In this document: positions 39,350 through 49,506 of the stretch, piece after piece
Layout: every line of letters begins with the position of its first letter
How positions within the stretch are numbered: the stretch's first letter is position 1
Source of the DNA: Anaerolineales bacterium
GTDB taxonomy: Bacteria > Chloroflexota > Anaerolineae > Anaerolineales > Villigracilaceae
Assembly (NCBI GenBank): GCA_014379595.1
Contig: JACMLM010000066.1
Span: 1-64,000, forward strand
Direction of reading: 5' to 3'
DNA length: 64,000 nucleotides
Made by a program: the position numbers and the translations under genes
The notes under the pieces: model-generated
Seen by the model: the letters and a program-made list of their open reading frames with translations, nothing else
Told to the model about the DNA's origin: nothing
Databases searched by the model: none

Positions 39350-41881
39350 TTACTCCGCTATAGAACACGTTAATCCCCGCCAGGGAGATGCAATTATTAT
39401 ACGATCATTCACTTTGACTAATAATGCCCGCACACTACTATTTTGCATACAACCAATGATGAAAACATCCGAAGCATGTGGAAAGTATAATAGAGTTTCG
39501 GTTACAGGAAGAAAAATAAATAAAGTCCTTCCTGCTATTAAATAAAATTGCAAACGATCATATTGGCTGGCTTCCAGAAGGTTGGGACTCGACTCTCCCC
39601 AAAATTCACCCTGCTCATAATAGGCTGGATAAAGAGCGCGTCCTCGCATAACGATTGAACCTGCTTCTGTTTCGAGAAAAGATTCCAAGTCTGACGGACT
39701 GGTCCCTTTTCCATTCCCCAGCACAAATCCATCTGGCATGTGAAGTTGGATCAACTCACTATCACTTAATTTCGAATACCGTTCCGGAATGCCCCGTTCA
39801 ATCATTGGTAGTGAAACTCCAAAAATTGCAAATGTAGCCAGTACAGGAATGACCCATCTCCAATTGACAGGTTGATCAAGAATCTGTTCCTGAGGTTTTA
39901 CAAGCTGATATTCCTTCTTTTGAGAAAATAATGAAAAGACAAGCAGCGAGAGCTGAGTCAAACCGAGGCTAAAATATAAGATCGAGACCCAATCTACGGG
40001 TAGAATGAAGCGCCATCCAGATTGTTTAACTGGAACCACGCTCAAACTATATCCCAAATGAAAAAGAAGCGGCATAATGCCAATCCAACGATGACAGTGA
40101 AAAGCGGCACCAATTCCCGTTGCAATTATACAAAGGATGATAAACAGGGCTGGCAATGTTCTAAGCGGCATCTCTCCCAAGTAAGGTGCATCCCAAAACC
40201 CCTGTATATCTACATAATCATTAATATTATAAAACTGTGGTGACATTGGCAGGTAAGTTACACTTGTAATTTCATTATGCAAAAAGTAAGACGTATAAAA
40301 CCGCGCCACTTTCAAAGGGTTGTTAAGAATAAAATTAATAATCTGATCTTTCATTCTAGCATCATATTGTTCAGTGGTTTCAGAAGGGAGTCTATCAAAA
40401 TCGTTTGGAGAGGATGAATATGAACTAGCAATAAAACGTGTATAAAATCCCTGATACTCAACAACCATTCGTCCTGAAAGTTGATAATTTCTCCAAACCC
40501 ACGGGGCGACTACTACAAGAGCACTAAGCAAAAACACAAATGATTTTTGAGAGAAAGCTTTCCAGATAAATTTATGCGTAAGGATGAATCCTAATAAAGC
40601 AATGGGAACAAGTAATTGAGCCTGACTACGAATAAATACAGTAAGACCAAAGAAAGCTCCTGCCAATACGCCTATAACCAGCCTATTCTCGTTATTTTGC
40701 AGCCATTTCACATAAAAATAAATAAACAATAATATCAACAGCATGGTAGGCACATCAGACATTATCAATTTGACATGGGAAACCTCAATGATATTGGTAA
40801 GTGCAATGGAGTTTTTCTCCCGAAACATGAATAGTATTGCAGTAAGAGTTCCAGCAGGCCGTCCTCCAAGACTAGATGTTAGGAAATATCCAACAACAGG
40901 TATAAACGATAGAATTAAAACCTGCATGAACAAGACGTTGTGAAATCCATATCCACCCACCGCATGCAGTAAAGCCAAAAATAAAGAATATAAAGGGCGA
41001 TGTGTCACTCCTATTTGCCTGCTTGCGCCAATAAGAAGATTTTGAGCAAAGCCATCATATAATGCCGCATCTGAATACGGATAGTATTCAAAATTAGGAG
41101 GGGTAGGCTCCGGCGTAAAGTAACTTTCACGAAGCATCGGTTCCTGCAGCCAAACGAGGCATGTAATGAGCCAAAGAGAAATTCCAATGATCAAATCTAT
41201 TCTTTTATACTGATCCAGTTTCCCGCCTAATAAAATAAACACCAGCGCTATCACCCAGGCAAACAAAAGTTGCTGAGCCAAAATTGGCGTTCCAGGTGAT
41301 AACCAACCGCTTGGCTCACGTTTAATCCCAATGCTGCTCCATGCAATCCAGGACCATAACAAGATAAAACATGTCAGAACAACTGCAGAAATTAATAGCG
41401 GGTTTTTCCATTGAATTAGATGAAACCAATATATTTTTTTCTCTACCCATAAAAACCAGCCTAACAATATTTGCATTGAGATGAGCATTGCAAATATGAT
41501 GACGGGCAAGATTCTCTGGGCAAACGCTTCACCAAATCTTTCAGCAGGAGTAAGCAAAAACAACATTCCCAATCCGAAACAAAGAACAGATACAGTTATG
41601 AGAATAGTTTGCCTATTTGAATTTGAAAAAAAAATATCCAGATGCTCAACCATGTAACTTGAGTTTGAACTGGAGATAAAAAACAAAATGGAAAGAAATA
41701 ATGCGGTAAGAAAAACTCCAGCCGCACCACTCATCAGTAATAACCGTGATGATGAAAAACCAAGAAAGGCTATATTTTTTACATCAGAAGGAATGGATAC
41801 AAGAGAATATAAAGTAACTGCACTCTCTATAGTCACAAGAGATAGAAACAATATAATTAGGAACGCCTTATTCCTAAACAT
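39350..41881 (-). CDS. Large GT39-like membrane protein (paralogue 2)
   Basis: 843 residues from the ATG at 41879-41881; an in-frame TTG nine codons upstream is less likely because the ATG overlaps the preceding stop by 8 nt (ATGTTTAG). The layout is the same as in the protein at 34370-36919: extra N-terminal helices, PPNFEYYPYSDAALYDGFAQ, RPLYSLFLALLH, a second block of helices, and an extracytoplasmic end with RALYPAYYEQGE and YFPHASDVFIIG. The two genes are clear paralogues within 3 kb. Confidence 0.75.
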   Translation of the reverse strand: MFRNKAFLIILFLSLVTIESAVTLYSLVSIPSDVKNIAFLGFSSSRLLLMSGAAGVFLTALFLSILFFISSSNSSYMVEHLDIFFSNSNRQTILITVSVLCFGLGMLFLLTPAERFGEAFAQRILPVIIFAMLISMQILLGWFLWVEKKIYWFHLIQWKNPLLISAVVLTCFILLWSWIAWSSIGIKREPSGWLSPGTPILAQQLLFAWVIALVFILLGGKLDQYKRIDLIIGISLWLITCLVWLQEPMLRESYFTPEPTPPNFEYYPYSDAALYDGFAQNLLIGASRQIGVTHRPLYSLFLALLHAVGGYGFHNVLFMQVLILSFIPVVGYFLTSSLGGRPAGTLTAILFMFREKNSIALTNIIEVSHVKLIMSDVPTMLLILLFIYFYVKWLQNNENRLVIGVLAGAFFGLTVFIRSQAQLLVPIALLGFILTHKFIWKAFSQKSFVFLLSALVVVAPWVWRNYQLSGRMVVEYQGFYTRFIASSYSSSPNDFDRLPSETTEQYDARMKDQIINFILNNPLKVARFYTSYFLHNEITSVTYLPMSPQFYNINDYVDIQGFWDAPYLGEMPLRTLPALFIILCIIATGIGAAFHCHRWIGIMPLLFHLGYSLSVVPVKQSGWRFILPVDWVSILYFSLGLTQLSLLVFSLFSQKKEYQLVKPQEQILDQPVNWRWVIPVLATFAIFGVSLPMIERGIPERYSKLSDSELIQLHMPDGFVLGNGKGTSPSDLESFLETEAGSIVMRGRALYPAYYEQGEFWGESSPNLLEASQYDRLQFYLIAGRTLFIFLPVTETLLYFPHASDVFIIGCMQNSSVRALLVKVNDRIIIASPWRGLTCSIAE

Positions 41882-42710
41882 GGCTCTGTTTTTTAGGAGA
41901 TTCTGCAAACACAGAAATTAATGTCACAGAGTCAATAGAAGAATCCCCTGTAAGAAATTCAGGACGAATGCGGGAAGAAGCCTTATTAAATTCTGATATA
42001 TCTCGTTCCAAGGTAACAATCATATTTTTTTCGAAATAAGAATCAAAAACCTCACTGTAATCAGCCAGCCGAAAGCGGTTAAGGTTACTGGTTGGATTAA
42101 GGAAGTTGTTCCATATATAGTCTGAAAATGCAAGCATCGCAAAAGGATATTTGAAATAATGATCACGCAGGTCTACAAAATGCAACTGAATTCCATCAGG
42201 CGCCGTTAAATTTGCAAGGGCCCGCGTTATACCATTTACATCATCCAAATGCTCATAAACTGATGTGCTCAGGACATAATCCACCTCGGAAATTTGTTTC
42301 TGGATCAAATCATCACGAATGTCCCCGTGAAGCAAGGTAATGAATTCAGAACGAGGTTTTACATCATCTTTTTCGGCGATAAGATAATCTCCGTAATCAG
42401 ATAACAGCTCCAAATTACGTTCTTTGTCCGTTAATACAAAATGATCGCAAAGCACTACATGTGAAGCACCCTGACGAAGCAGTTCAACACCGACGGCAAA
42501 ACGTCCTCCATACCCAAAAACGAGTACACGTTTCCCTGTTATTGACTTTTCATAATTGGATAAAGTCTTAATATATTGCTCCACAGCTGCGGTAGGGTCA
42601 CTCGACTCCAAGCCAGGGTGAATGATCCACCTATGTTTCAAAAGAAAACGCGCTACTGCTTCAGGCATGAAGTGACGCACGAAGCGCAAAACAAGATACT
42701 TTATATTCAC
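41874..42710 (-). CDS. SAM methyltransferase-like protein
   Basis: 278 residues from a GTG start. VLVFGYGGRFAVGVELLRQGASHVVLCD is a Rossmann-type motif I with an unusual G-x-G-G form. YVLSTSVYEHLDDVNGITRALANLT is the usual post-motif region of Methyltransf_23-like proteins. The N-terminal 35 residues are basic and hydrophobic (FVRHFMPEAVARFLLKHRW), as in some glycan methyltransferases. It overlaps the downstream GT39 gene by 8 nt. Confidence 0.7.
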   Translation of the reverse strand: MNIKYLVLRFVRHFMPEAVARFLLKHRWIIHPGLESSDPTAAVEQYIKTLSNYEKSITGKRVLVFGYGGRFAVGVELLRQGASHVVLCDHFVLTDKERNLELLSDYGDYLIAEKDDVKPRSEFITLLHGDIRDDLIQKQISEVDYVLSTSVYEHLDDVNGITRALANLTAPDGIQLHFVDLRDHYFKYPFAMLAFSDYIWNNFLNPTSNLNRFRLADYSEVFDSYFEKNMIVTLERDISEFNKASSRIRPEFLTGDSSIDSVTLISVFAESPKKQSHV

Positions 42711-42719
42711 TAGGTTCTC

Positions 42720-44813
42720 TTAAGGTAAAGGTAATCGGGAAGAGCAATCTACTGGCTTGCTTTTAGGAACAAGTAATTGCACACCCACTTCTTTAATGGT
42801 TAATTTCGGCTCATAATAACATAGGATCGGATTGGCAACCCACTTCACCCAGGCGTTATTCTCCTCACCGAATTGAAACGAACTGTCCTTAATAGGAGTG
42901 CGCAATATCTCAGACACAATTAGAGTAAATCGATGTTCTGCAAGCTCATCATAAAAACCTTGAAAATAATTGGCGCGTGAGCCTAAAGCATTATTCATCA
43001 AAACTTTTTTTTCATATTCAGGAATAAGTGGAATGCTTGGAATATAACCAAAAGTTAACAATTGTCTCTGATCCATAAACAATACTTCTTCGCCCAGTGA
43101 CTTGGCGATGGCAACTTCTTCTCGAATAGCTGCAAGAGCAGAATTAGCAGTTTCATCAGATGGATACATATCTAAAGTATTGTTATCTGGTGCATCTGTG
43201 AGTATCCTAAGCCAGGATATATCTTCCATAAAACTAAACGACCTCATATCACCAAGAGCTTGAAGTCCAGGGAGGGCAAGAAGTAAGACAAGAACAACCT
43301 TGACCCAAGCTGGAGATAATTCAATATTTGTCAACCAATCCCAACCACCTTTTTGCCAGGCAATAACACCAGCGAACATAAGGCCGATCAAAAACATGTC
43401 CATATTATGTAAATCGCCCCCACCACCAATTTTGGTGCTGACAATTATTCCGACACCAAGAAATGCAAACAAAGGTCCGATTATACTTAAAGCCTGCCAT
43501 ATATTCAAAACCCATTTTTTACTCATAATCAAGTAAAGTAAGACAATGATCAAGGGCGCAGTAGCAATCAATAAACCTATTAAAATTCCGACGCCATAAG
43601 TTTCATTTGGAAGCAAGCGATACCACAATAGCGGCTGAGAAGGGGACGAAACTTGTGAAACTACACTATTTACAGAGGTTGCTGCACTCACCGTACTAAT
43701 AGCTGTTGCATTACCAGCCAAAAGTCCAGCAATTTTTTGGCCGAATTGTCCACCTGCCATCCCGGCAAGCCCCAATGAAATAGCACGAATCCATGAATTG
43801 CGGCTTAGCGCATTATTTTGTAAAGCAGCTCCAGCCAATTCCAGCATACCGATCCACATACCAGGCGCAAAGACCCAAGTAAAACGGCTTCCTTCAGCAA
43901 TATAGCCTGTGATAGCAATCAACGGAAGAGCAAGCCAAAGCGGTCTTCGCCAGAGAAAAGCTACAGCTACCGCACATAGAACAAGCGGAGGATGTATAGG
44001 GCCCTGCTTAAGAAAGATCAATACACATAATGTTGCCAGCAACCATATCTTTAAATCTTTGCGAACAAAATGAAATACTGCCAAACCAAGTAAAAGATAA
44101 GGAATAATAATAGTTAATGCAATCCAAAAACGTTCCATTCCAATAGTTAAGCCTGGAATTATGAAGGGCAAGCCCCCTACAAACTGTCTGCCAGTATCTA
44201 ATAGGACAACGATCTTTTGATCAGCAGGGTAATTATATAAGTCCTTGCCAAACATGATCGAGTAATCCCACATGCGATTTCCTTCAGACCAACCTAATGA
44301 AAACGGATAATCTGTAACATTCATAAATGGAACTGCAATTACAAACTCGCTTGATGTCAAAAGAACAGCTACAAGGATATTCGTCCAATTTACTAAAACA
44401 TTTCCTTTCGTGATAAAAAAGGAAAGTACAAGAACGATCAAACACCAAATCAAGATACGGATATAAATATCACTAAAGACCAACCCCCACGCAGTATATT
44501 GAAAAAACCATACCGGCGCAATAAAGACAATCAGAGCAAGGAACCAACGGACTATCCCTAATCGCTCACGAAACAGGATGGTTTTTTCAAATATCGGTTG
44601 AAATTTTTCTCTACGCCATAATAAAATGCCTGAAACAATAAATATAAATACACAAACTAAAATATAAAGAATATAAGCTATTCCCCATTTCAGAGAATAT
44701 TCGCCCCACCATACTCCTGTTCCCCAGGCAATGTTTTGGAATCCAAAACACGATTTAATAACCAGGTAAACAACTACCACTAAAAGAAAAAAATTGCCTA
44801 CGTGCTTTTTCAT
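42720..44813 (-). CDS. Large polytopic membrane protein, probably GT-C
   Basis: 697 residues with about 13 hydrophobic segments and a 150-residue extracytoplasmic tail. I do not recognise a named family. MNVTDYPFSLGWSEGNRMWDYSIM in the first large loop and a following Asp-rich turn are compatible with GT-C enzymes. A Ser/Ala/Thr-rich linker (TAISTVSAATSVNSVVS) splits the membrane part. It is likely a transferase or polymerase acting on the lipid-linked glycan. Neighbours are a methyltransferase and a GT4. Confidence 0.5.
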   Translation of the reverse strand: MKKHVGNFFLLVVVVYLVIKSCFGFQNIAWGTGVWWGEYSLKWGIAYILYILVCVFIFIVSGILLWRREKFQPIFEKTILFRERLGIVRWFLALIVFIAPVWFFQYTAWGLVFSDIYIRILIWCLIVLVLSFFITKGNVLVNWTNILVAVLLTSSEFVIAVPFMNVTDYPFSLGWSEGNRMWDYSIMFGKDLYNYPADQKIVVLLDTGRQFVGGLPFIIPGLTIGMERFWIALTIIIPYLLLGLAVFHFVRKDLKIWLLATLCVLIFLKQGPIHPPLVLCAVAVAFLWRRPLWLALPLIAITGYIAEGSRFTWVFAPGMWIGMLELAGAALQNNALSRNSWIRAISLGLAGMAGGQFGQKIAGLLAGNATAISTVSAATSVNSVVSQVSSPSQPLLWYRLLPNETYGVGILIGLLIATAPLIIVLLYLIMSKKWVLNIWQALSIIGPLFAFLGVGIIVSTKIGGGGDLHNMDMFLIGLMFAGVIAWQKGGWDWLTNIELSPAWVKVVLVLLLALPGLQALGDMRSFSFMEDISWLRILTDAPDNNTLDMYPSDETANSALAAIREEVAIAKSLGEEVLFMDQRQLLTFGYIPSIPLIPEYEKKVLMNNALGSRANYFQGFYDELAEHRFTLIVSEILRTPIKDSSFQFGEENNAWVKWVANPILCYYEPKLTIKEVGVQLLVPKSKPVDCSSRLPLP

Positions 44814-44834
44814 TAACTTGCTGCTCCAGAATTT

Positions 44835-45926
44835 CTATTTACTAGCATCTAACATTTCCTTAAAAAATGAAACTCGTTCCAGTTCTTTACTCGCCTGATC
44901 TAGGTTTATGATCTGTTTTCTCTCTACACGATGGCCACGCATTTGATAAGCGAAATCACGAATGGCATGAACATGTGTTTGGACATTATCTTCTCTATTT
45001 GGTATCTTCAGTAAAAAACTGCACTTTAGATCATTTAGATCTGTATCCTTATACGGCAAGACCATCGGCAAACCAAGAGCCAGACATTCTCGTGTTTTTA
45101 GTGGAGAAGACTCATTTAGCTGGATTCTATGCAATGCCAGAGAGCCAATTGCGCAATCCATTCCAGCCAAAACTTTTTTATATTCTTCAGTTTTTAGATA
45201 TCCATATAGTTTCATATTATCAGGTAGCGAATTAATGCCTTCTATTAAATCATATCCAATAACATGAACGCCAATATCGGGAGAAGTCTTAGCCAAAAAA
45301 TATAATTTATCCACGCCCTGCCATAGTGAACCGGGGGACCCAATAAATACTAATTGTGGATTCTGATTATTTGGAGCGGGAAGCGGTTGAATATTATTTA
45401 GATCTATTCCATCACCAATTACTTTTTTGGGCTTTTGAAAAATGGAATTGAATCGAGAGTTCGCTAATTCATTTGATAAGTAAACCACACCGCTTGTGTG
45501 GCGAATAATAATTCCACGTGTTAGGCGATTATAAAGGCTATGCACCAACCCCAATCCTTCGTGCTGGACAAGGTCATTCGTAGTAATTTCTTCTACTAGG
45601 GGTGCGATTTTTGCCAGGTGATGTATAGGGTAAACATACATTCCATAGCGGAGATAAATGATATCAGGGCAATATAATGTAACCGCGTCTAATAAATGAC
45701 GTGCTGCAATTACTCGATTCCACTCCCCAGCCAACCTACCACTTTCAGGGTAATAGAATACTTTACCTGGGATCAACGGCGCATCACTTTCGCGACGTAT
45801 ACTATGCATAAAAAGCTGCACTTCATGTCCAGCTGCAGTCCAAGCTCCAATTTGACGGACGATTTTCTTTCCAACGCCGCTGATAAGTGTTCTTGGCCAG
45901 TGGAGGCTAACATAAGCAATTCTCAT
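44835..45926 (-). CDS. GT4-family glycosyltransferase (paralogue of 47122)
   Basis: 363 residues, GT-B fold. It starts MRIAYVSLHWPRTLISGVGKK. It has DIIYLRYGMYVYPIHHLAKIAP, KVIGDGIDLNNI, LVFIGSPGSLWQGVDKL and the donor-site segment ESSPLKTRECLALGLPMVLPYKDTDL. Near-identical blocks occur in the protein at 47122-48237, so one arose from the other by duplication. Function: addition of one sugar to a lipid-linked chain in the cytoplasm. The donor is unknown. Confidence 0.82.
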   Translation of the reverse strand: MRIAYVSLHWPRTLISGVGKKIVRQIGAWTAAGHEVQLFMHSIRRESDAPLIPGKVFYYPESGRLAGEWNRVIAARHLLDAVTLYCPDIIYLRYGMYVYPIHHLAKIAPLVEEITTNDLVQHEGLGLVHSLYNRLTRGIIIRHTSGVVYLSNELANSRFNSIFQKPKKVIGDGIDLNNIQPLPAPNNQNPQLVFIGSPGSLWQGVDKLYFLAKTSPDIGVHVIGYDLIEGINSLPDNMKLYGYLKTEEYKKVLAGMDCAIGSLALHRIQLNESSPLKTRECLALGLPMVLPYKDTDLNDLKCSFLLKIPNREDNVQTHVHAIRDFAYQMRGHRVERKQIINLDQASKELERVSFFKEMLDASK

Positions 45927-45966
45927 AAATTATTTTTCAATCACCATTTGTGAATCAAGACCTGGG

Positions 45967-47085
45967 CTAGCCTTTCTTGTTGCCTGTACGCAGAAACTGA
46001 TCGTAAATTTGATTAACCAAATCAGCTTGGAAGTTAGAGTCTGCATATTTTTCCACATAATCGCGGCCCAATTTTTTTGCTCGATTTCGAATCTCCGGGT
46101 TTCGAGATATCCAAGAGATGGCATCTTTTAAAGAGTTTACATCACCCACCGAAACTAGGCGAGCTGTAACTCCTTCTTCCACTACACCGTTATATTGAGG
46201 CAGGTCGCCCAATATTAAAAAAGAACCACACGCGTAAGCTTCATATAGTGTTTGTGGTAATCCGTCAGAAGATGGAACAGAAATTGTTAAATCAGCTAAT
46301 ACATAGTAATCGGCTATTTCGCCATGCGGAATAGCACCCACAAATCGCACTTCTTGGGCTATCCCTAGCACAGAGACCTGTTGTCGTAATTTATCAAGAT
46401 AGACTGTATCTGGAAACGATTCGGCTACAAGTAAGGTTGCAGATGACCCACCTTCTCGCAAATATGATGCAAAGGCTTCAATAATAATATGCTTATTATA
46501 GAGAGGTCTTGCCAATCTAGCATCAAAAAACACAAAATCATTAGCTGGGATGTCCAATTTGGCGCGTAAGAATGTCACATCTCGATTTGGATGAAAGTGA
46601 TCCAAATCGACTCCCCAAGTAACTCGTCGAATTTTATGACGATAATTGCCAATTTTATCCAATGCTTTGTCCATAAAGTCTGATTTTGACGTAATACAAT
46701 CAGTATTTTCAAGAAGCATGCGTATAAAAAACGCTGGTATCCCATAGTAACCGCGTTCAGGAAGAATATCCCCACCCATCACAGTAACGATGAGAGGGTG
46801 AAAATTCATCAAGAGAAATACTGCGATGCCAGTTTGTGCGTAATGTACGTGTATGATATCTGGTTTAGTTTTCTTGATCGCTGCAAGTAAATATACTGGT
46901 CTTAAAATAGCCCGGATAACTGAATTTTTCTGCGCAAAAAGTGGCATAAAAAAATGTGTGACATCCGGCAAACTGGCACGTTGAACAGAAAACCAAAAAA
47001 TTTGGTGGCCAGCACGCTGTCCAAGTAAACCCCGCGCTCGTACAAGGGGATTTGTAGGGTCACCAATGATTAAGATTCTTGCCAT
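45967..47085 (-). CDS. GT4-family glycosyltransferase
   Basis: 372 residues, GT-B fold. The N-lobe is ILIIGDPTNPLVRARG and later IHVHYAQTG. The C-lobe has FFDARLARPLYNKHIIIEAFASYL, YVLADLTISVPSSDGLPQTLYEAYACGSFLILGD (E-x7-E). Sequence differs clearly from the two flanking GT4 proteins. It ends with NQIYDQFLRTGNKKG. The donor is unknown. Confidence 0.85.
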   Translation of the reverse strand: MARILIIGDPTNPLVRARGLLGQRAGHQIFWFSVQRASLPDVTHFFMPLFAQKNSVIRAILRPVYLLAAIKKTKPDIIHVHYAQTGIAVFLLMNFHPLIVTVMGGDILPERGYYGIPAFFIRMLLENTDCITSKSDFMDKALDKIGNYRHKIRRVTWGVDLDHFHPNRDVTFLRAKLDIPANDFVFFDARLARPLYNKHIIIEAFASYLREGGSSATLLVAESFPDTVYLDKLRQQVSVLGIAQEVRFVGAIPHGEIADYYVLADLTISVPSSDGLPQTLYEAYACGSFLILGDLPQYNGVVEEGVTARLVSVGDVNSLKDAISWISRNPEIRNRAKKLGRDYVEKYADSNFQADLVNQIYDQFLRTGNKKG

Positions 47086-47121
47086 GCTGTTATAGGATAA
47101 TCCACATCAGGTAATTTTATA

Positions 47122-48237
47122 TTAAATCTGATTTTTTTTCTTTTCAAGAATATCGGCAAAAAATTGAAGCCGAACTTCTTCCTTATGGATTTGATCCAGA
47201 CAAGCCCTAAAAGCTTCCCGGTCAAGCCGCCTCCCCATCATCTTATAAGCAAATGAACGTATCTCTTCAGCATAGGTTTTAACATTATCTTCAGTATTTG
47301 GGATGTTTAAGATGTATTCATTATTTATTTCTGATAAATCTGTATCATGGTAACCCAAAATTAATGGAATACCATAAGCTACAGCTTCACGGACTTTCAG
47401 AGGTGATGCTTCCTGCATATTTTTTCGGTGAAGTGCAAGGGTACCACATGCGACATCAGACAACATAAGAATATCCCTTACTTGATCTCTGGGCACAAAA
47501 CCAAGCATATGGATATTCAATGGAACAAGTCCATCCATGTTTTCCTGGCCGTCTCCAACAATATTAATTGTCAAATCTGGAAAACGTTTTGCCAGGTATA
47601 TAAGTTTGTCCACACCATGCCAAATTGCGCCGGCAGAAGCCACGATCGTAATTACTGGAGTAATGTTTTTCGGAGGGATAAGTGGTTGATTTTTCTCAAA
47701 ATCAATCCCATTTGCAATAACCCTTATAGGCTTGCCAAGTGCAGCATTTTCAGGAACTTTGGCAAGCTCATTGCTTAGCAAGACCAATCCGCTTGAATTT
47801 CTAAATGATATTCCCCGTGTAAAAAGGTTTGACCAATAAGACAACCATCCATAATGGCGATATTCAACCAGGTCATTTGAATTCAATTCTACTATGACTG
47901 GCGCCAGTTTGAAGATCTTATGTAGTGGAAATGCATATATTCCATAACGCAAATAAATCAAATCAGGATGATAATTTCTGAGCTCTTCAATTAAACGTGC
48001 CATTGCCGATGAGCGGGATATAAAACGAGTTATATTTTTCAATAAAGGTAATCTACTTAAAGGCCCATACTGAAAAGCTGTAGCTTTATCATGGTTCACT
48101 TCATCCGGGGTTAAAAAAAATAGATGCTCCTCATGCCCGAAATTTCGCCAGAATCCTCTTTGCGTATCAATTTTATTGCCAACTCCTCCTTTGAAATGAA
48201 ATTTATTAAGGCCTAAAGCCAAATAAGCAATTCTCAT
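47122..48237 (-). CDS. GT4-family glycosyltransferase (paralogue of 44835)
   Basis: 371 residues. MRIAYLALGLNKFHFKGGVG starts the N-lobe. DLIYLRYGIYAFPLHKIFKLAP, TRGISFRNSSGLVLLSNELA, KPIRVIANGIDFEKN and EASPLKVREAVAYGIPLILGYHDTDL match the protein at 44835-45926 block by block. It probably adds a similar sugar at a different position, or is a redundant copy. Confidence 0.82.
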   Translation of the reverse strand: MRIAYLALGLNKFHFKGGVGNKIDTQRGFWRNFGHEEHLFFLTPDEVNHDKATAFQYGPLSRLPLLKNITRFISRSSAMARLIEELRNYHPDLIYLRYGIYAFPLHKIFKLAPVIVELNSNDLVEYRHYGWLSYWSNLFTRGISFRNSSGLVLLSNELAKVPENAALGKPIRVIANGIDFEKNQPLIPPKNITPVITIVASAGAIWHGVDKLIYLAKRFPDLTINIVGDGQENMDGLVPLNIHMLGFVPRDQVRDILMLSDVACGTLALHRKNMQEASPLKVREAVAYGIPLILGYHDTDLSEINNEYILNIPNTEDNVKTYAEEIRSFAYKMMGRRLDREAFRACLDQIHKEEVRLQFFADILEKKKNQI

Positions 48238-48246
48238 GGATTTTAA

Positions 48247-49494
48247 TTAATCCCTATAATCTCGGGCTCGTATTTTAAAAAGGTGTTGTGTGAAAATCGA
48301 AAAGTTTTTACCAGCATTATATTGCTCCTGCCATATCATACGACTTGCAACACGCCTCTCACCTGGTGCCTCCCAATGCTGTAGCAGAGCGGCTGCTACT
48401 TCGTCCGCTGTTGGGTTGGCTGACAATATGTGTCCATTTCTCTCTGAGACGATTTCTGTATTCCCCCCCACTCCTGTAGCGATCACGGGTATCCCACAAC
48501 TGACTGCTTCCATTATAGCTACAGATGTACCTTCTGAGACGCTGACATTCATAAATACATCTACTGGGTTTTTGCGATAATAATTAAATAAATTGGATTG
48601 TGTGGAATACCCTGCAAAACGCACAATAACATTCTCAGGTAATTCCTTTAGTTTCATCTCAAGGTCAGCTTGCAATGGGCCGGTGCCAAAATGACACCAT
48701 TCGAATTTTTGAGAAGGCCGCCGTTTTGCTGCAGCTATTATTCCCTGCATGATCAGATCCAGTCTTTTCACTGGAACCATTCTAGAACACGAAACAATCC
48801 GATAAATTCCGTCTAAAGATGAGTTCGTGATTATACCTGAATCTAATATTCCCAATCGCGCTGTTTCAACACGCGAAATAAATTTGGGATATTTACCTTG
48901 TAAATAATCCGTCCCTGCATCAGAATCAGGAAAGAGAAAATCAACTGAGCTTAATGCAGCTTCGCGGCATGGCCAATAGGGAGGGGTGCGGCGCTCCTCG
49001 TAGATATCATAACCGTGAGCACGGGAAACAAGTTTAATATCTGGAAAGGATGTCTTTAAAAGCCCGATCCCCATTGTAGCCTGATCAAACCAATAGGTAT
49101 AGAAAAGGCAGTCATTTGTATTAATGTTTTGCTTCTTAATCCAAGCTGCAACCCATTTACGCGTCCTTTCCGCCTGGCTGGCAAAAAATAATAAACGTTC
49201 TAAATAGGCAGGTTTAATTAGGAGGGAAGGTCTGGAAATAATTTCCTTATAAACTAAATCTGAAAATCCGCCATTTAAAAGTGTGCTTATAGGAGTACGT
49301 GAAAGTAAATAATCGGAATAGCTATCATCGACCTCAATTTGCGGAAGGATATCTGACCTTTGACCATCGCGCCTTTCAGGAACGAGTATCACACGTTCAA
49401 AAGACTGGGCAAGGTGTTGTATCTCTACTTCAAGAAAATTTTGCTCAGCGCCAGTGACATAAGGATAAGAAGCTGTAAACAAAACCAGTATCAA
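48247..49494 (-). CDS. GT4-family glycosyltransferase
   Basis: 415 residues from a TTG start with AGGAG upstream. N-lobe: LVLFTASYPYVTGAEQNFLEVEI, a start typical of WcaL/colanic-type GT4 enzymes. C-lobe: RIVSCSRMVPVKRLDLIMQGI, WCHFGTGPLQADLEMKL, VDVFMNVSVSEGTSVAIMEAVSCGIPVIATGVGGNTEIV. It is the best-conserved GT4 of the window. It lies 12 nt after the nucleotidyltransferase gene. Confidence 0.88.
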   Translation of the reverse strand: MILVLFTASYPYVTGAEQNFLEVEIQHLAQSFERVILVPERRDGQRSDILPQIEVDDSYSDYLLSRTPISTLLNGGFSDLVYKEIISRPSLLIKPAYLERLLFFASQAERTRKWVAAWIKKQNINTNDCLFYTYWFDQATMGIGLLKTSFPDIKLVSRAHGYDIYEERRTPPYWPCREAALSSVDFLFPDSDAGTDYLQGKYPKFISRVETARLGILDSGIITNSSLDGIYRIVSCSRMVPVKRLDLIMQGIIAAAKRRPSQKFEWCHFGTGPLQADLEMKLKELPENVIVRFAGYSTQSNLFNYYRKNPVDVFMNVSVSEGTSVAIMEAVSCGIPVIATGVGGNTEIVSERNGHILSANPTADEVAAALLQHWEAPGERRVASRMIWQEQYNAGKNFSIFTQHLFKIRARDYRD

Positions 49495-49506
49495 AAAAAT
49501 CTCCTA

